NCBI GenBank assembly: GCA_029782295.1 | Contig: JAKOVB010000089.1 | Coordinates: 558,001 to 622,000 of the forward strand | Direction: 5' to 3' | Length of the DNA stretch: 64,000 nt | From: Pseudomonadota bacterium | GTDB taxonomy: Bacteria; Pseudomonadota; Gammaproteobacteria; Burkholderiales; Methylophilaceae | In this document: positions 1-8,538 of the stretch, piece after piece | How positions within the stretch are numbered: the stretch's first letter is position 1 | Layout: every line of letters starts with the position of its first letter | Notes under the pieces: model-generated | Databases searched by the model: none | What the model saw: the letters and a program-made list of their open reading frames with translations, nothing else | Told to the model about the DNA's origin: nothing | Translations under genes and position numbers: made by a program

Positions 1-1308
1 GCGGCCATGCTCAAGCCGAACCTCCCCGTCGCACACTTCAACCTCGGCTTCATCCTGCAGCAGCAACGCCGCTTCGAGGAGGCCGTGGCCGCCTATCGCA
101 AGGCCATCGCCATCGAGCCCGGCTTCTACGAGGCGCTTGGCAACCTGGGCACCATCCTGCAACTGCAGGGCAAGCTTGAAGAAGCCGTGGCAACCTACCG
201 CAAGGCGCTGGCCATCCACGAGGACGCCCGGGGCCACTTCAACCTGGCGACGGCGTTACGCGACGAAGGCAAGCACCAGGAAGCTGCCGACCATTACCTG
301 AAGGCACTGGCCATCGACCCCAATTTCGCCGACGCGCACAACAACCTGGGCGAGATCTTCCGCGACCAGGGCAACATGGACGAGGCCATCCGCTGCTACG
401 AGAACGCGATGTCCATCAACCCGGACCATCCCAACGCCAACTACAACATGGGCGAGTTCCACAGCCTGGCCAAGCGTTACGCGGAAGCCATCCCGTATTT
501 CGAACGCTCGCGCTTCGAGGACTTCCAGGAGCGCGCCATGGAATGCCTGTACAAGATCGAGCGTTTCGACGAGTTCCGCGAAAAGCTCAAGGCCATGGTG
601 AAGTCCGGCCGCAAATCCATGATGTTGGCCACGCTTTCCACGCACCACGCCATCAATTTCGGCGTCCCGGACGAATATACCTTCTGCCCGGAACCCATGC
701 GCTTCGCCTGGCACACCAACATCCCGGAGTTGTCCGCCCCCGGCAGCCAGTTGCTGCAGGACGTGCTGGAAACCATCGACCGCACTCCGATCGCCGCCCG
801 CATGCAGGGGCGACTGTATTCAGGCATGCAATCCGCCGGCAACCTGCTGAAACGCCCCGAACCGGCGTTCCAGAAGCTGGCCGTGCTGGTCAAGCAGAAG
901 ATCGCCGAATACCGCGAGCATTACGCCAATGAAAACTGCGACCTCATCCGCTATTTCCCCAAGGAAATCGACTTCAGCAGTTCCTGGTACCTGAAGATGA
1001 AGAAAGGCGGCAACCTCGGCTCCCACATCCACGAGGAAGGCTGGATCAGCGGTTGCGTGTACCTCAAGCTGCCGACCCGGGAGGCTGGCTCCACCGAGGC
1101 CGGGTTTGAATACGGCACCGATGGCGATGGCTACCCGCGCCAGCACGAAAATTTCCCTGCCCACATCGTGGTTCAGGAGGTAGGCGATATCGTGCTGTTC
1201 CCCTCCTCCCTGTTCCACCGCACCATCCCGTTCAACGCGGATGAGGAGCGCGTGTGTGTCGCGTTCGACCTGAAACCGGACCCGACGCTCAAGCAGCAAT
1301 CAATTTAA
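1..1308 (+). CDS. TPR protein with C-terminal putative 2OG-Fe(II) oxygenase domain (5' partial)
   Basis: The frame is open to the first base of the window and the first visible residues are already inside a TPR, so the true start lies upstream; the first in-frame ATG is at 7. About four to five TPR units (motifs such as HFNLGFIL, ALGNLGTIL, AHNNLGEI) fill roughly the first 160 residues. The last 120 residues resemble the putative 2OG-Fe(II) oxygenase family attached to TPR proteins: a His-containing SHIHEEGW motif coded near 1021 and a second His in SLFHRTIPF near 1216 are plausible iron ligands. The TPRs would bind a protein partner and the C-terminal domain might hydroxylate it; the substrate is unknown. 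The gene ends 156 bases before rhlE, which probably has its own promoter. Confidence 0.8.
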   Translation, partial: AAMLKPNLPVAHFNLGFILQQQRRFEEAVAAYRKAIAIEPGFYEALGNLGTILQLQGKLEEAVATYRKALAIHEDARGHFNLATALRDEGKHQEAADHYLKALAIDPNFADAHNNLGEIFRDQGNMDEAIRCYENAMSINPDHPNANYNMGEFHSLAKRYAEAIPYFERSRFEDFQERAMECLYKIERFDEFREKLKAMVKSGRKSMMLATLSTHHAINFGVPDEYTFCPEPMRFAWHTNIPELSAPGSQLLQDVLETIDRTPIAARMQGRLYSGMQSAGNLLKRPEPAFQKLAVLVKQKIAEYREHYANENCDLIRYFPKEIDFSSSWYLKMKKGGNLGSHIHEEGWISGCVYLKLPTREAGSTEAGFEYGTDGDGYPRQHENFPAHIVVQEVGDIVLFPSSLFHRTIPFNADEERVCVAFDLKPDPTLKQQSI

Positions 1309-1464
1309 TCGGCATCACGGAAGTCGCGTATAATCCGTGGCTTCCGTACGCCCTGCCAATCAGCGTACCGGTCCTTTGTTCGAATCGATCGTTCCGATCC
1401 CTTATCCGTCTGCCTCGATTGGTGCCGCTCCTGGAGAGCCGTAGGCCGTCGCAGGAGTATTGTT
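1309..1464 (+). promoter_or_regulatory. Promoter/leader region of rhlE with TATAAT inside an inverted repeat
   Basis: This 156-base gap holds a perfect -10-like TATAAT at 1329-1334. It is flanked by a 7-bp inverted repeat (ACGGAAG at 1317-1323, CTTCCGT at 1341-1347). No convincing -35 element was found. If the hexamer is used, rhlE has a leader of about 120 bases, a length often seen for RNA-helicase genes that are controlled after transcription. A GGAG at 1454-1457 lies 7 bases before the TTG start at 1465. Confidence 0.35.
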
Positions 1465-2946
1465 TTGTCTCAAGAAATCAAATTTGCCGACCTCGGTCTG
1501 GCCCAACCTTTGCTGCGCGCCATCGAAGACGCCGGCTATACCAAACCCACACCGGTGCAGGCACAGGCCATCCCCCAAGTGCTCAAGGGGGGCGACCTGC
1601 TGGCGGGCGCCCAAACCGGCACTGGCAAGACCGCCGGCTTTACCCTGCCCATCCTGCAACTGCTGAGCGACAAGCCGGTCACACTGAAACCGGGTCGACC
1701 GCGCGTGCTGGTGCTGGTACCGACCCGCGAATTGGCGGCACAGGTGGAAGAATCCGTCAAAACCTACGGCAAGTACCTCAAGCACAGCTCGATGGTGATG
1801 TTCGGCGGCGTTGGCATCAACCCGCAGATCGACCGCCTGAAGAAGCCTCTGGACATCCTGGTGGCCACGCCGGGCCGTCTGCTGGACCACGTCGGCCAGC
1901 GCACGCTGGACCTGTCCGGCGTCGAGATCCTGGTACTGGACGAAGCCGACCGTATGCTGGACATGGGGTTCATCCGCGACATCAAGAAAATTCTTGCCAT
2001 CCTGCCGGTCAAACGCCAGAACCTGCTGTTCTCGGCCACCTTCTCCGACGAGATCAAGGCGCTGGCCGACGGGCTGCTGAACAATCCGGGCTTCGTCGAA
2101 GTCGCCCGCCGCAACACGGCTTCCGAAATGGTCGAACAGACCGTGCACCTGGTGCAGCAAAGCCACAAGCGCGATCTGGTCAGCCATCTGGTCAAGGCCA
2201 ACAACTGGACCCAGGTCCTCGTTTTCACGCGAACCAAGCACGGCGCCAACCGCCTGGCCGAAAAGCTGGTCAAGGACGGCATCCCGGCCATGGCCATCCA
2301 CGGCAACAAGAGCCAGTCGGCACGGACCAAGGCGCTGGCAGAATTCAAGGCCGGCACGATCCCGGTACTGGTGGCGACCGATATCGCCGCGCGCGGTCTG
2401 GACATCGACCAGTTGCCGCAGGTAGTCAACTTTGAACTCCCCAACGTGCCGGAAGACTACGTTCACCGCATCGGCCGTACCGGTCGCGCCGGTGCCAGCG
2501 GCGCCGCCGTCTCGCTGGTCGACCGCGAAGAACTCAAGCTGCTCAAGGACATCGAGAAGCTGATCAAGCGCGAAATCCCGCGCGTCACCGTGGAAGGCTT
2601 CACCCCGCCGGAAAAACCCGAACCGGAGGCCCCGCGTCCGCCGCGCCAGTTCCAGCAGCGCCGCCCGCAAGGCGAGGGACAGGGCAAAGGCAACCAGGGC
2701 CGTAACAACCGCGACCGCGGCGAACATGGCCCGCGCAACGAACAACGCGCCCAGGGCCAGCAAAAGCCGGGGAACCGCCCGGGCCAGAAGCCTCACCACC
2801 CCCAGGGTGCCAAGCCCCAAGGCGCAAAGCCCCAGCAACCAGCCAAGGCCAACAAGAACCTGTCCGAAGCCGCCCGCCACCAGGCCATGCCGCAGACACC
2901 GCTGTTCGCACCCCAGCCGGTCCACCGCGGCCAAAGGCACAAATAA
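1465..2946 (+). CDS. rhlE: DEAD-box ATP-dependent RNA helicase, RhlE-type
   Basis: A 493-residue superfamily-2 RNA helicase. It has the Q-motif region (FADLGL...TPVQAQAIP, residues about 6-35), Walker A AQTGTGKT, the DEAD box in [13 protein letters not shown], the SAT motif FSATFS, and motif [12 protein letters not shown]. The tail after about residue 375 is low-complexity, rich in Gln, Arg, Pro and Lys, as is usual for RhlE proteins that bind RNA through a basic extension. RhlE remodels RNA in ribosome maturation and RNA decay. The start is TTG: alignment begins [12 protein letters not shown] and a GGAG lies 7 bases upstream. recQ follows after 7 bases, so the two are probably co-transcribed. 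Confidence 0.95.
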   Translation: MSQEIKFADLGLAQPLLRAIEDAGYTKPTPVQAQAIPQVLKGGDLLAGAQTGTGKTAGFTLPILQLLSDKPVTLKPGRPRVLVLVPTRELAAQVEESVKTYGKYLKHSSMVMFGGVGINPQIDRLKKPLDILVATPGRLLDHVGQRTLDLSGVEILVLDEADRMLDMGFIRDIKKILAILPVKRQNLLFSATFSDEIKALADGLLNNPGFVEVARRNTASEMVEQTVHLVQQSHKRDLVSHLVKANNWTQVLVFTRTKHGANRLAEKLVKDGIPAMAIHGNKSQSARTKALAEFKAGTIPVLVATDIAARGLDIDQLPQVVNFELPNVPEDYVHRIGRTGRAGASGAAVSLVDREELKLLKDIEKLIKREIPRVTVEGFTPPEKPEPEAPRPPRQFQQRRPQGEGQGKGNQGRNNRDRGEHGPRNEQRAQGQQKPGNRPGQKPHHPQGAKPQGAKPQQPAKANKNLSEAARHQAMPQTPLFAPQPVHRGQRHK

Positions 2947-2953
2947 CCCATCG

Positions 2954-4798
2954 ATGATGGCCCCCGCCCGGCAACTTCTGCACGACATCTTCGGCTACAG
3001 CGCCTTCCGCGGCGCACAGCAGGCGATCGTCGAGCACGTGGCCGCGGGCGGCGATGCGCTGGTGCTGATGCCTACGGGTGGCGGCAAGTCGCTGTGCTAC
3101 CAGCTCCCGGCCCTGATGCGCGAGGGCGTCGCCATCGTCGTGTCGCCGCTCATCGCGCTGATGCAGGACCAGGTCGACGCGCTCACGCAACTGGACGTCC
3201 AGGCCGCGTTTCTGAACTCCAGCCTCGATGCCGATGCCGCCCGTGAAGTCACCGGCAGGCTATTGCGCGGTGACCTGAAAATTCTTTACGTCGCGCCGGA
3301 GCGCCTGCTGATGCCCGGGTTCCTGACCCTGCTGGATCAATTGCAGAGCGAGGGGCCGGGGATCGCCCTGTTCGCCATCGACGAGGCGCACTGCGTGTCG
3401 CAGTGGGGCCATGACTTCCGTCCGGAATATCGCCAGCTGACGGTGTTGCACGAGCGTTTTGCCAAGGTGCCGCGTATCGCGCTCACCGCCACGGCCGATG
3501 CACCGACCCGCAACGAAATCATCGAGCGGCTGGCGCTGGAAGATGCACAGCAGTTCGTCTCCAGTTTCGACCGGGCCAACATCCGATATCGCGTCACCCA
3601 GAAAAACAATGCCCGCAGCCAGCTGGAAGCCTTTCTGGAAAGGGAACATCCCAACGATGCAGGGATCGTCTACTGCCTGTCGCGCCGCAAGGTGGAAGAA
3701 ACCGCCGAATGGCTGCACAGCCGGGGCTGGGATGCCCTGCCCTACCACGCCGGCCTGGACCCGGCCATCCGCAACGCCAACCAGCGGCGGTTCCTGCGCG
3801 AGGAAGGCGTGATCATGGTCGCGACGGTCGCCTTCGGCATGGGCATCGACAAACCCAACGTGCGCTTCGTCGCCCACCTCGACCTGCCCAAGAGCATGGA
3901 AGGTTACTATCAGGAAACCGGGCGAGCCGGGCGCGACGGCCTGCCGGCCAACGCCTGGATGGCCTATGGCCTGGGCGACGTGGTCAGCATGCGCCAGATG
4001 CTGGACGCCGGCGACGCGCCGGAAGACCGCAAGCGCGTCGAACGCCAGAAGCTGGATGCGTTGCTCGGTTTCTGCGAATCCACCGCCTGTCGGCACCAGA
4101 CCATCCTGCGCTATTTCGGCGAGGAACATCCCGGAAACTGCGGCCAGTGCGACAACTGCCTGGAGCCGGTCGAGACCTGGGATGGCACCGAAGCCGCCCG
4201 CATGGCGCTCTCCTGTGTCTACCGTACCGGCCAGCGCTTCGGCGTGGTGCACCTGATCGAAGTCCTGCTGGGCAAACAGACGGAAAAGGTCGAGCAGTTC
4301 GGCCATCACCTGCTCACCACTTTCGGCATCGGCAAATCGCTGGCGCAACCGCAGTGGAGCAGCGTATTCCGGCAGCTGGTCGCCGCCGGGCTGCTGGAAA
4401 CCGACATCGAGCACTATGGCGGGCTGCGCCTCACCGAGGCCGCACGTCCGGTGCTGCGCGGCGAACAGCCGGTCTGGTTCCGCCACGACCCCGAAGTCTC
4501 CAGGCGCAAGGTCAGCAAGGCCGAACGCGCCGCCCGCGCCCGCGAAGGGTACGAAGGTGTCGGCGACGATCCGCTGTGGCAGGCGCTTCGCGCCAGGCGT
4601 ATGGAACTCGCCAGGGACCAGGGCGTGCCGCCCTACGTCATTTTCCACGACAGCACGTTGCTCGAAATCCTCAACCAGCGCCCGCAGACGCTCGACCAGC
4701 TGGGCCGCATCACCGGCGTCGGCCAGGCCAAGCTGGCGCGCTACGGTGACGACTTTCTCAAAGTGCTGGAAGACGCCGCCAACGGGAGCGCCGGATGA
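2954..4798 (+). CDS. recQ: ATP-dependent DNA helicase RecQ
   Basis: A 614-residue RecQ-family 3'-5' DNA helicase acting in recombination and replication-fork repair. It shows Walker [15 protein letters not shown], the DEAH box in [18 protein letters not shown], motif [12 protein letters not shown], and the four-Cys zinc-binding region (C-ESTAC...NCGQCDNC). An RQC winged helix follows, and a C-terminal HRDC domain ends with a [19 protein letters not shown] helix-hairpin. The frame extends upstream to 2726, but that part overlaps the rhlE tail and has no homology. ATG 2954 (with a second ATG at 2957) gives the usual RecQ N-terminus. The stop codon overlaps the next start by four bases (ATGA), indicating translational coupling. 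Confidence 0.95.
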   Translation: MMAPARQLLHDIFGYSAFRGAQQAIVEHVAAGGDALVLMPTGGGKSLCYQLPALMREGVAIVVSPLIALMQDQVDALTQLDVQAAFLNSSLDADAAREVTGRLLRGDLKILYVAPERLLMPGFLTLLDQLQSEGPGIALFAIDEAHCVSQWGHDFRPEYRQLTVLHERFAKVPRIALTATADAPTRNEIIERLALEDAQQFVSSFDRANIRYRVTQKNNARSQLEAFLEREHPNDAGIVYCLSRRKVEETAEWLHSRGWDALPYHAGLDPAIRNANQRRFLREEGVIMVATVAFGMGIDKPNVRFVAHLDLPKSMEGYYQETGRAGRDGLPANAWMAYGLGDVVSMRQMLDAGDAPEDRKRVERQKLDALLGFCESTACRHQTILRYFGEEHPGNCGQCDNCLEPVETWDGTEAARMALSCVYRTGQRFGVVHLIEVLLGKQTEKVEQFGHHLLTTFGIGKSLAQPQWSSVFRQLVAAGLLETDIEHYGGLRLTEAARPVLRGEQPVWFRHDPEVSRRKVSKAERAARAREGYEGVGDDPLWQALRARRMELARDQGVPPYVIFHDSTLLEILNQRPQTLDQLGRITGVGQAKLARYGDDFLKVLEDAANGSAG

Positions 4799-5241
4799 AG
4801 ATCTGGGTCGATGCAGACGCCTGTCCCGGCGTCATCAAGGAGATCCTGTTCCGCGCCGCGCAACGGACGCAGATCATGACCACGCTGGTGGCCAACCAGT
4901 TGCTGCGCGTCCCGCCCTCGCCCTGGATCCGCGCCCTGCAGGTCCCGGGCGGTTTCGACGTAGCGGACGACCGCATCGTGCAGGAAGTCGAACCCGGCGA
5001 CCTGGTCATCACGGCGGACATCCCGCTGGCCGCCCAGGTCATCGACAAACAGGCCCATGCACTCAACCCGCGCGGCGAGTTCTATACCCCGGAGAACATG
5101 CGGGAACGCCTCGCCATGCGCAACCTCATGGAAGAACTGCGCGGCAGCGGGGTGGACATCTCAGGTCCATCCAGTTTCAGCCAGAGTGATCGCGCAGCGT
5201 TCGCCGCACAACTGGACAGGTTCCTGGCCAGACAACGCTAG
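4795..5241 (+). CDS. yaiI: YaiI/YqxD family protein (UPF0178, DUF188)
   Basis: A 148-residue member of the UPF0178/DUF188 family, recognised by the N-terminal [18 protein letters not shown] signature and by [16 protein letters not shown] followed by NPRGEFYT. The family has a PIN-like (NYN-type) fold with conserved acidic residues, which suggests a nuclease, but its biochemical role is not established. It overlaps the end of recQ by four bases and closes the rhlE-recQ-yaiI unit. Its stop faces the convergent regulator gene only 14 bases away. Confidence 0.85.
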   Translation: MKIWVDADACPGVIKEILFRAAQRTQIMTTLVANQLLRVPPSPWIRALQVPGGFDVADDRIVQEVEPGDLVITADIPLAAQVIDKQAHALNPRGEFYTPENMRERLAMRNLMEELRGSGVDISGPSSFSQSDRAAFAAQLDRFLARQR

Positions 5242-5255
5242 TTGCCCACCGGAAA

Positions 5256-6827
5256 CTATGAGGTTTCCAAAGGCTCCAGCCCCACCGAACGCATCAGATG
5301 ACGATAAAACTTTTCCAACGCCTCATCTGTCCACGGCGGCTCGATCATGCGCTTCAAATCCCCTCCGATCAGCGCCAGTACGTGGTCACGCCGCTCACGC
5401 ATTTTGTCCTCCATGCCTACTATTTCGTAGACCGTACAAAGATAGGCATGATTGGGGATGAAATGTTCACTCAGTTCGCAACCGCGCCTAAAGGCAATGA
5501 TCGCTTTCTCATAATCCTCCATGACGAAATAGGACTGCCCCAGTACAAATTCGTAAAAAGGGGATGAATGCGGATTCAGTCGACGCGCTCTCTCGCTGTA
5601 AAAAAGTGCCTCTTCACCAAACCCTGCGGATGATAGCGTCATGGAAAGAAAATTGAGCAGTTCTGGATTATTAGAATCCATCGACACCGCCTGCCGGCAG
5701 CAGGCGATCGAAGAATCGCGCTGTTTGCACCACAGGTACACCCACCCCAGAATGGCGACTGCGTAGGGAAGGCGCGGGTTCAGTTCAACAGCGAGCCTGG
5801 CATGGTGCACCGCATGATCACGCAAGCCTGGCGTCGTATCCCATTTCATCATCCATTGATGGAGCATGGAACGTGCCAGCCAGGCGTGGGCAGGGGCATA
5901 CTGCAGATCATATTCCACGGCTTGGCTGAAATAATGCCGGGCCTCCACAATGGATTTAGGCGTGTATTTCCAATGGCTTTCGTAGCCGCGCAGCAATGCG
6001 TCATGAGCTTCGACACTGGCCGTGCCCTCATGCCCGAACAACTCTGCCTCCGCCGGTGCCAACCTGATTTGCAATGCACGTACGATGCTGCGCGTGACTT
6101 CATCCTGCAAAGCGAAAATATCCTGAATGTCGCGGTCGAACCGCTCCGACAGCAAGGGACCTCCCGTTGATGCATCGATCAACTGGACGGTCACCCTGAC
6201 CCGGTTGCCCGCGCGCTGGACACTGCCCTGCAACAGGAAACCGACCCCCAGCGCTGCGGCGATGGCTTCGGAGGACAGGGGGGAATTCCGGTAGGCAAAC
6301 GAGGACTGGCGCGAAATCAGGAAAAGACCGGAGAGGCGGGAAAGCTCGAAAATCAGGCTGTCGGTAATGCCATCGGCAAAGTAGTCGTTGCCCGGTTCTG
6401 GCCCCAGATTACTCAGCGGCAGCACGACCAGGGAGGGCCTTTCATCGACGCCAGCCGGTGCAGGCTTCGTCGAAGCAGATTCCGGACGGGCTGCATTCCG
6501 CTGTCGGAATTCGACGGCATACCCGCCCTTGGGGAGTGCCACCATGACCGCGTCGGTCTCTCCATCCCCCTCGTAATACTCGCGCAACTTGCTGCGCAAG
6601 CGCCCGACCTCGACCCGGACGATGGCATCCAGCGCGGGGTCGAAATCCGCGCCGCGGCCGAACACCTCGACCCCGATGACATACCCCTTCAGACGATCGG
6701 CGTTTCCTGCCAGCGTCTGGTCGACCAGATAGCGCAACAGGTCACGCTGTCGTGGCGACTTGACAAAGCCCGGGCTTGAAAACAGCCGGGGCAGGCTGCG
6801 TTCAATCGTGGCCAGATCGTTTTCCAA
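5256..6827 (-). CDS. Winged-helix / TolB-like / TPR transcriptional regulator
   Basis: A 523-residue protein. Residues about 1-110 resemble the DNA-binding winged-helix region found in adenylate-cyclase-like and CadC-like regulators (RQRDLLRYLVDQTL, VGRLRSKLREYY, LPKGGYAVEF). Residues about 125-250 match the TolB-like N-terminal domain of such regulators (VLPLSNLGPEPGNDYFADGITDSL, GVGFLLQGSVQR). The C-terminal half is TPR-like (MLHQWMMKWD, AILGWVYLWC, LNFLSMTLSSAG). No membrane-spanning segment is apparent, unlike CadC, so it is probably cytoplasmic. It is divergent from the two PEP-CTERM genes and may control them or itself; repeat elements in the shared gap are listed separately. The signal sensed is unknown. 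Confidence 0.75.
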   Translation of the reverse strand: MENDLATIERSLPRLFSSPGFVKSPRQRDLLRYLVDQTLAGNADRLKGYVIGVEVFGRGADFDPALDAIVRVEVGRLRSKLREYYEGDGETDAVMVALPKGGYAVEFRQRNAARPESASTKPAPAGVDERPSLVVLPLSNLGPEPGNDYFADGITDSLIFELSRLSGLFLISRQSSFAYRNSPLSSEAIAAALGVGFLLQGSVQRAGNRVRVTVQLIDASTGGPLLSERFDRDIQDIFALQDEVTRSIVRALQIRLAPAEAELFGHEGTASVEAHDALLRGYESHWKYTPKSIVEARHYFSQAVEYDLQYAPAHAWLARSMLHQWMMKWDTTPGLRDHAVHHARLAVELNPRLPYAVAILGWVYLWCKQRDSSIACCRQAVSMDSNNPELLNFLSMTLSSAGFGEEALFYSERARRLNPHSSPFYEFVLGQSYFVMEDYEKAIIAFRRGCELSEHFIPNHAYLCTVYEIVGMEDKMRERRDHVLALIGGDLKRMIEPPWTDEALEKFYRHLMRSVGLEPLETS

Positions 6828-6865
6828 TGGGCCTCCCCAGGCGCGATGGGCTGCATAGGCTGCGA

Positions 6866-6891
6866 ATGTAACGTCGGGATGTAACTGTTAC
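6866..6891. promoter_or_regulatory. Repeat/palindrome in the divergent gap, candidate operator
   Basis: Two direct copies of ATGTAAC (6866-6872 and 6879-6885) lie 13 bases apart. The second is the left half of an 11-base palindrome, GTAAC-T-GTTAC (6881-6891). They sit between the divergent regulator (start 6827) and the PEP-CTERM gene (start 6985). Winged-helix regulators often bind tandem repeats about one helical turn apart. This is a positional inference only. Confidence 0.35.
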
Positions 6892-6984
6892 TAACTTTCC
6901 TACTTTCACTCGAAATATATCATGTCCCTACACAACCTCAAGCCCCGTATTCAGCCGGGCTGGACAACGAAAGAAAGGATCATC

Positions 6985-7872
6985 ATGAAAGCCCACATCA
7001 CTTCCCTCGCTTATCCGCTGGCACTGGGCCTGTTCACATTCCCTGCACATGCCGGTCTAAGTACGAACGCAGGTGCCGACGCGCAGGCACCGTACGCTAC
7101 CCAGTCGTATGACCTAAAGACGGCCAATGACGCGACCCCGCTCAGCGTCAGCGCGACAACCAGCGGCATTATGCAATTCAACAACGGCGACGGCAGTTAC
7201 TACGACGTATCCTTCAACAGCAATGCCAGCGCCTCCGCAGTTACTCAGTACGGCGTCATGAATGGATCGGCCCTATCGAGTAACAATGGCAACTATATGG
7301 GTTATGCCGCGGCCACAGAATCATGGACCAGCCACAACTGGATGGATACTTTCCATTTCACCGGCAGCGGCGATGCCACGTTTCATTTCGTGCTGCACGG
7401 CTGGGTGGGCACGGTCGGCTATGGACAACCGGCAGGCAACAGTTTCCCGCAGGCCTCGATGCAGCTTGGGGAATCCTTCACAGGTTCGTTCAATACGTTT
7501 GCCTACAACGGCTTCAACAACGGTTCTTCCTACTTCGACAGCCAGTTCCTGACGTATGGCGCTGCAGGCACGAACCTGATCAACGGAGTTTTCAATTACG
7601 CCTGGGACAACCACATCAGCTTCATAGACGGGCAAAACACTGACTTCAATCTGTGGCTGTCATCCATTACCCAGAATGCCGGGCTGAAATATGACCTGAG
7701 GCTGGCCTCGGTCAGCTTTTCCAACGTCGGGGCCAACGGCGCCAACGTGCTGAACGAGTCCGGGGACCTGTTCTTTGCCGCCCCGGTCCCCGAACCCGGC
7801 TCCTATGCCATGCTGCTGTCCGGCCTCGGGCTGATGGGCTTCATCGTCCGCCGTCGCCGTGGCGTGGCCTGA
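6985..7872 (+). CDS. PEP-CTERM sorting-domain protein
   Basis: A 295-residue exported protein of unknown function. It has a cleavable signal peptide (MKAHITSLAYPLALGLFTFPAHA) and a C-terminal PEP-CTERM tripartite tail: VPEPGS, a hydrophobic helix (AMLLSGLGLMGFIV), then RRRRG. PEP-CTERM tails are cleaved by an exosortase, usually XrtA, in exopolysaccharide-producing bacteria; no exosortase lies in this window. The mature part is rich in Asn, Ser, Gly and aromatic residues, typical of these surface proteins. The frame opens at 6922, but ATG 6985 follows a GAAAGGA ribosome site (6971-6977) and begins the signal peptide. The next gene is another PEP-CTERM protein 31 bases downstream. Confidence 0.85.
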   Translation: MKAHITSLAYPLALGLFTFPAHAGLSTNAGADAQAPYATQSYDLKTANDATPLSVSATTSGIMQFNNGDGSYYDVSFNSNASASAVTQYGVMNGSALSSNNGNYMGYAAATESWTSHNWMDTFHFTGSGDATFHFVLHGWVGTVGYGQPAGNSFPQASMQLGESFTGSFNTFAYNGFNNGSSYFDSQFLTYGAAGTNLINGVFNYAWDNHISFIDGQNTDFNLWLSSITQNAGLKYDLRLASVSFSNVGANGANVLNESGDLFFAAPVPEPGSYAMLLSGLGLMGFIVRRRRGVA

Positions 7873-7903
7873 TCAGACGGTCACATACATCAAGGAGCAC
7901 ACC

Positions 7904-8485
7904 ATGAACATACCGAGGTATTTCTCCCTGGCCCTGGCCACCGCCCTGTGGGCCTCTGCCGCACAGGCCGCGACTTATCATACCGACCAGCAGTATTTCG
8001 GGGAATTCACCATCACCGATCTCGGCGACGGCAATGCCCTGACCAGCAACGTCCTGCAGCCTACCGTGCTGGTCTCCGGCGATCTCCCAATGGCCGCCTC
8101 GACGTTGTACAGTTACATTCCCCACACGATGACCGGGGCGGGGCTGACGCTGTGCACCCTGACCTGCACCTTCACCCAGACCATGGCCAACGGCGACAGT
8201 TTTTTTGGCACGTTGAGCTTCGATAGCTTCGACCTGAATGGTCCGGTACTGACCTACGCAGGCCACAGCGTGATCACTGGCGGCACCGGGTTTTTCGCCA
8301 ATGCCAGTGGGGGTGGAACGATGACCGGCTTTCATTTGTTCGATAGTTTCACTTCAGGCCGCATCGCCAACGAGAGTATCCTGACCATCTACACCGCCCC
8401 GGTACCGGAACCAGGCGCCCAGGCCATGCTGCTGGCAGGGATGGCCCTGTTGGGTCTTGCCGCCCGCCGCCGCTCCCTCGCCTGA
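7904..8485 (+). CDS. PEP-CTERM sorting-domain protein (small)
   Basis: A 193-residue exported protein with a signal peptide (MNIPRYFSLALATALWASAAQA) and a C-terminal VPEPGAQ, a hydrophobic AMLLAGMALLGLA stretch, and an ARRRSLA tail, the exosortase sorting signal. The mature region is short, polar and beta-rich in character, with a single CTLTC Cys pair. Start at 7904 is set by an AAGGAG ribosome site at 7892-7897 and by the signal peptide. It probably shares a transcript with the preceding PEP-CTERM gene and perhaps with the aldehyde dehydrogenase 53 bases downstream. Its function is unknown; the two proteins share the tail but little else. Confidence 0.85.
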   Translation: MNIPRYFSLALATALWASAAQAATYHTDQQYFGEFTITDLGDGNALTSNVLQPTVLVSGDLPMAASTLYSYIPHTMTGAGLTLCTLTCTFTQTMANGDSFFGTLSFDSFDLNGPVLTYAGHSVITGGTGFFANASGGGTMTGFHLFDSFTSGRIANESILTIYTAPVPEPGAQAMLLAGMALLGLAARRRSLA

Positions 8486-8538
8486 GGCAGACATCCGGAC
8501 AACAGATGACCGCGAACATCCAGAACGAGGAGCACGCC

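Noticed and set aside
2726..2953. Extension of RecQ upstream to 2726
   Set aside because: It overlaps the rhlE tail in another frame and has no RecQ homology; ATG 2954 matches the family start.
1402..2988. Long minus-strand frame opposite rhlE
   Set aside because: A GC-rich shadow frame; the plus strand encodes a complete DEAD-box helicase.
3260..4648. Long minus-strand frame opposite recQ
   Set aside because: No recognisable motifs; the opposite strand has a full RecQ.
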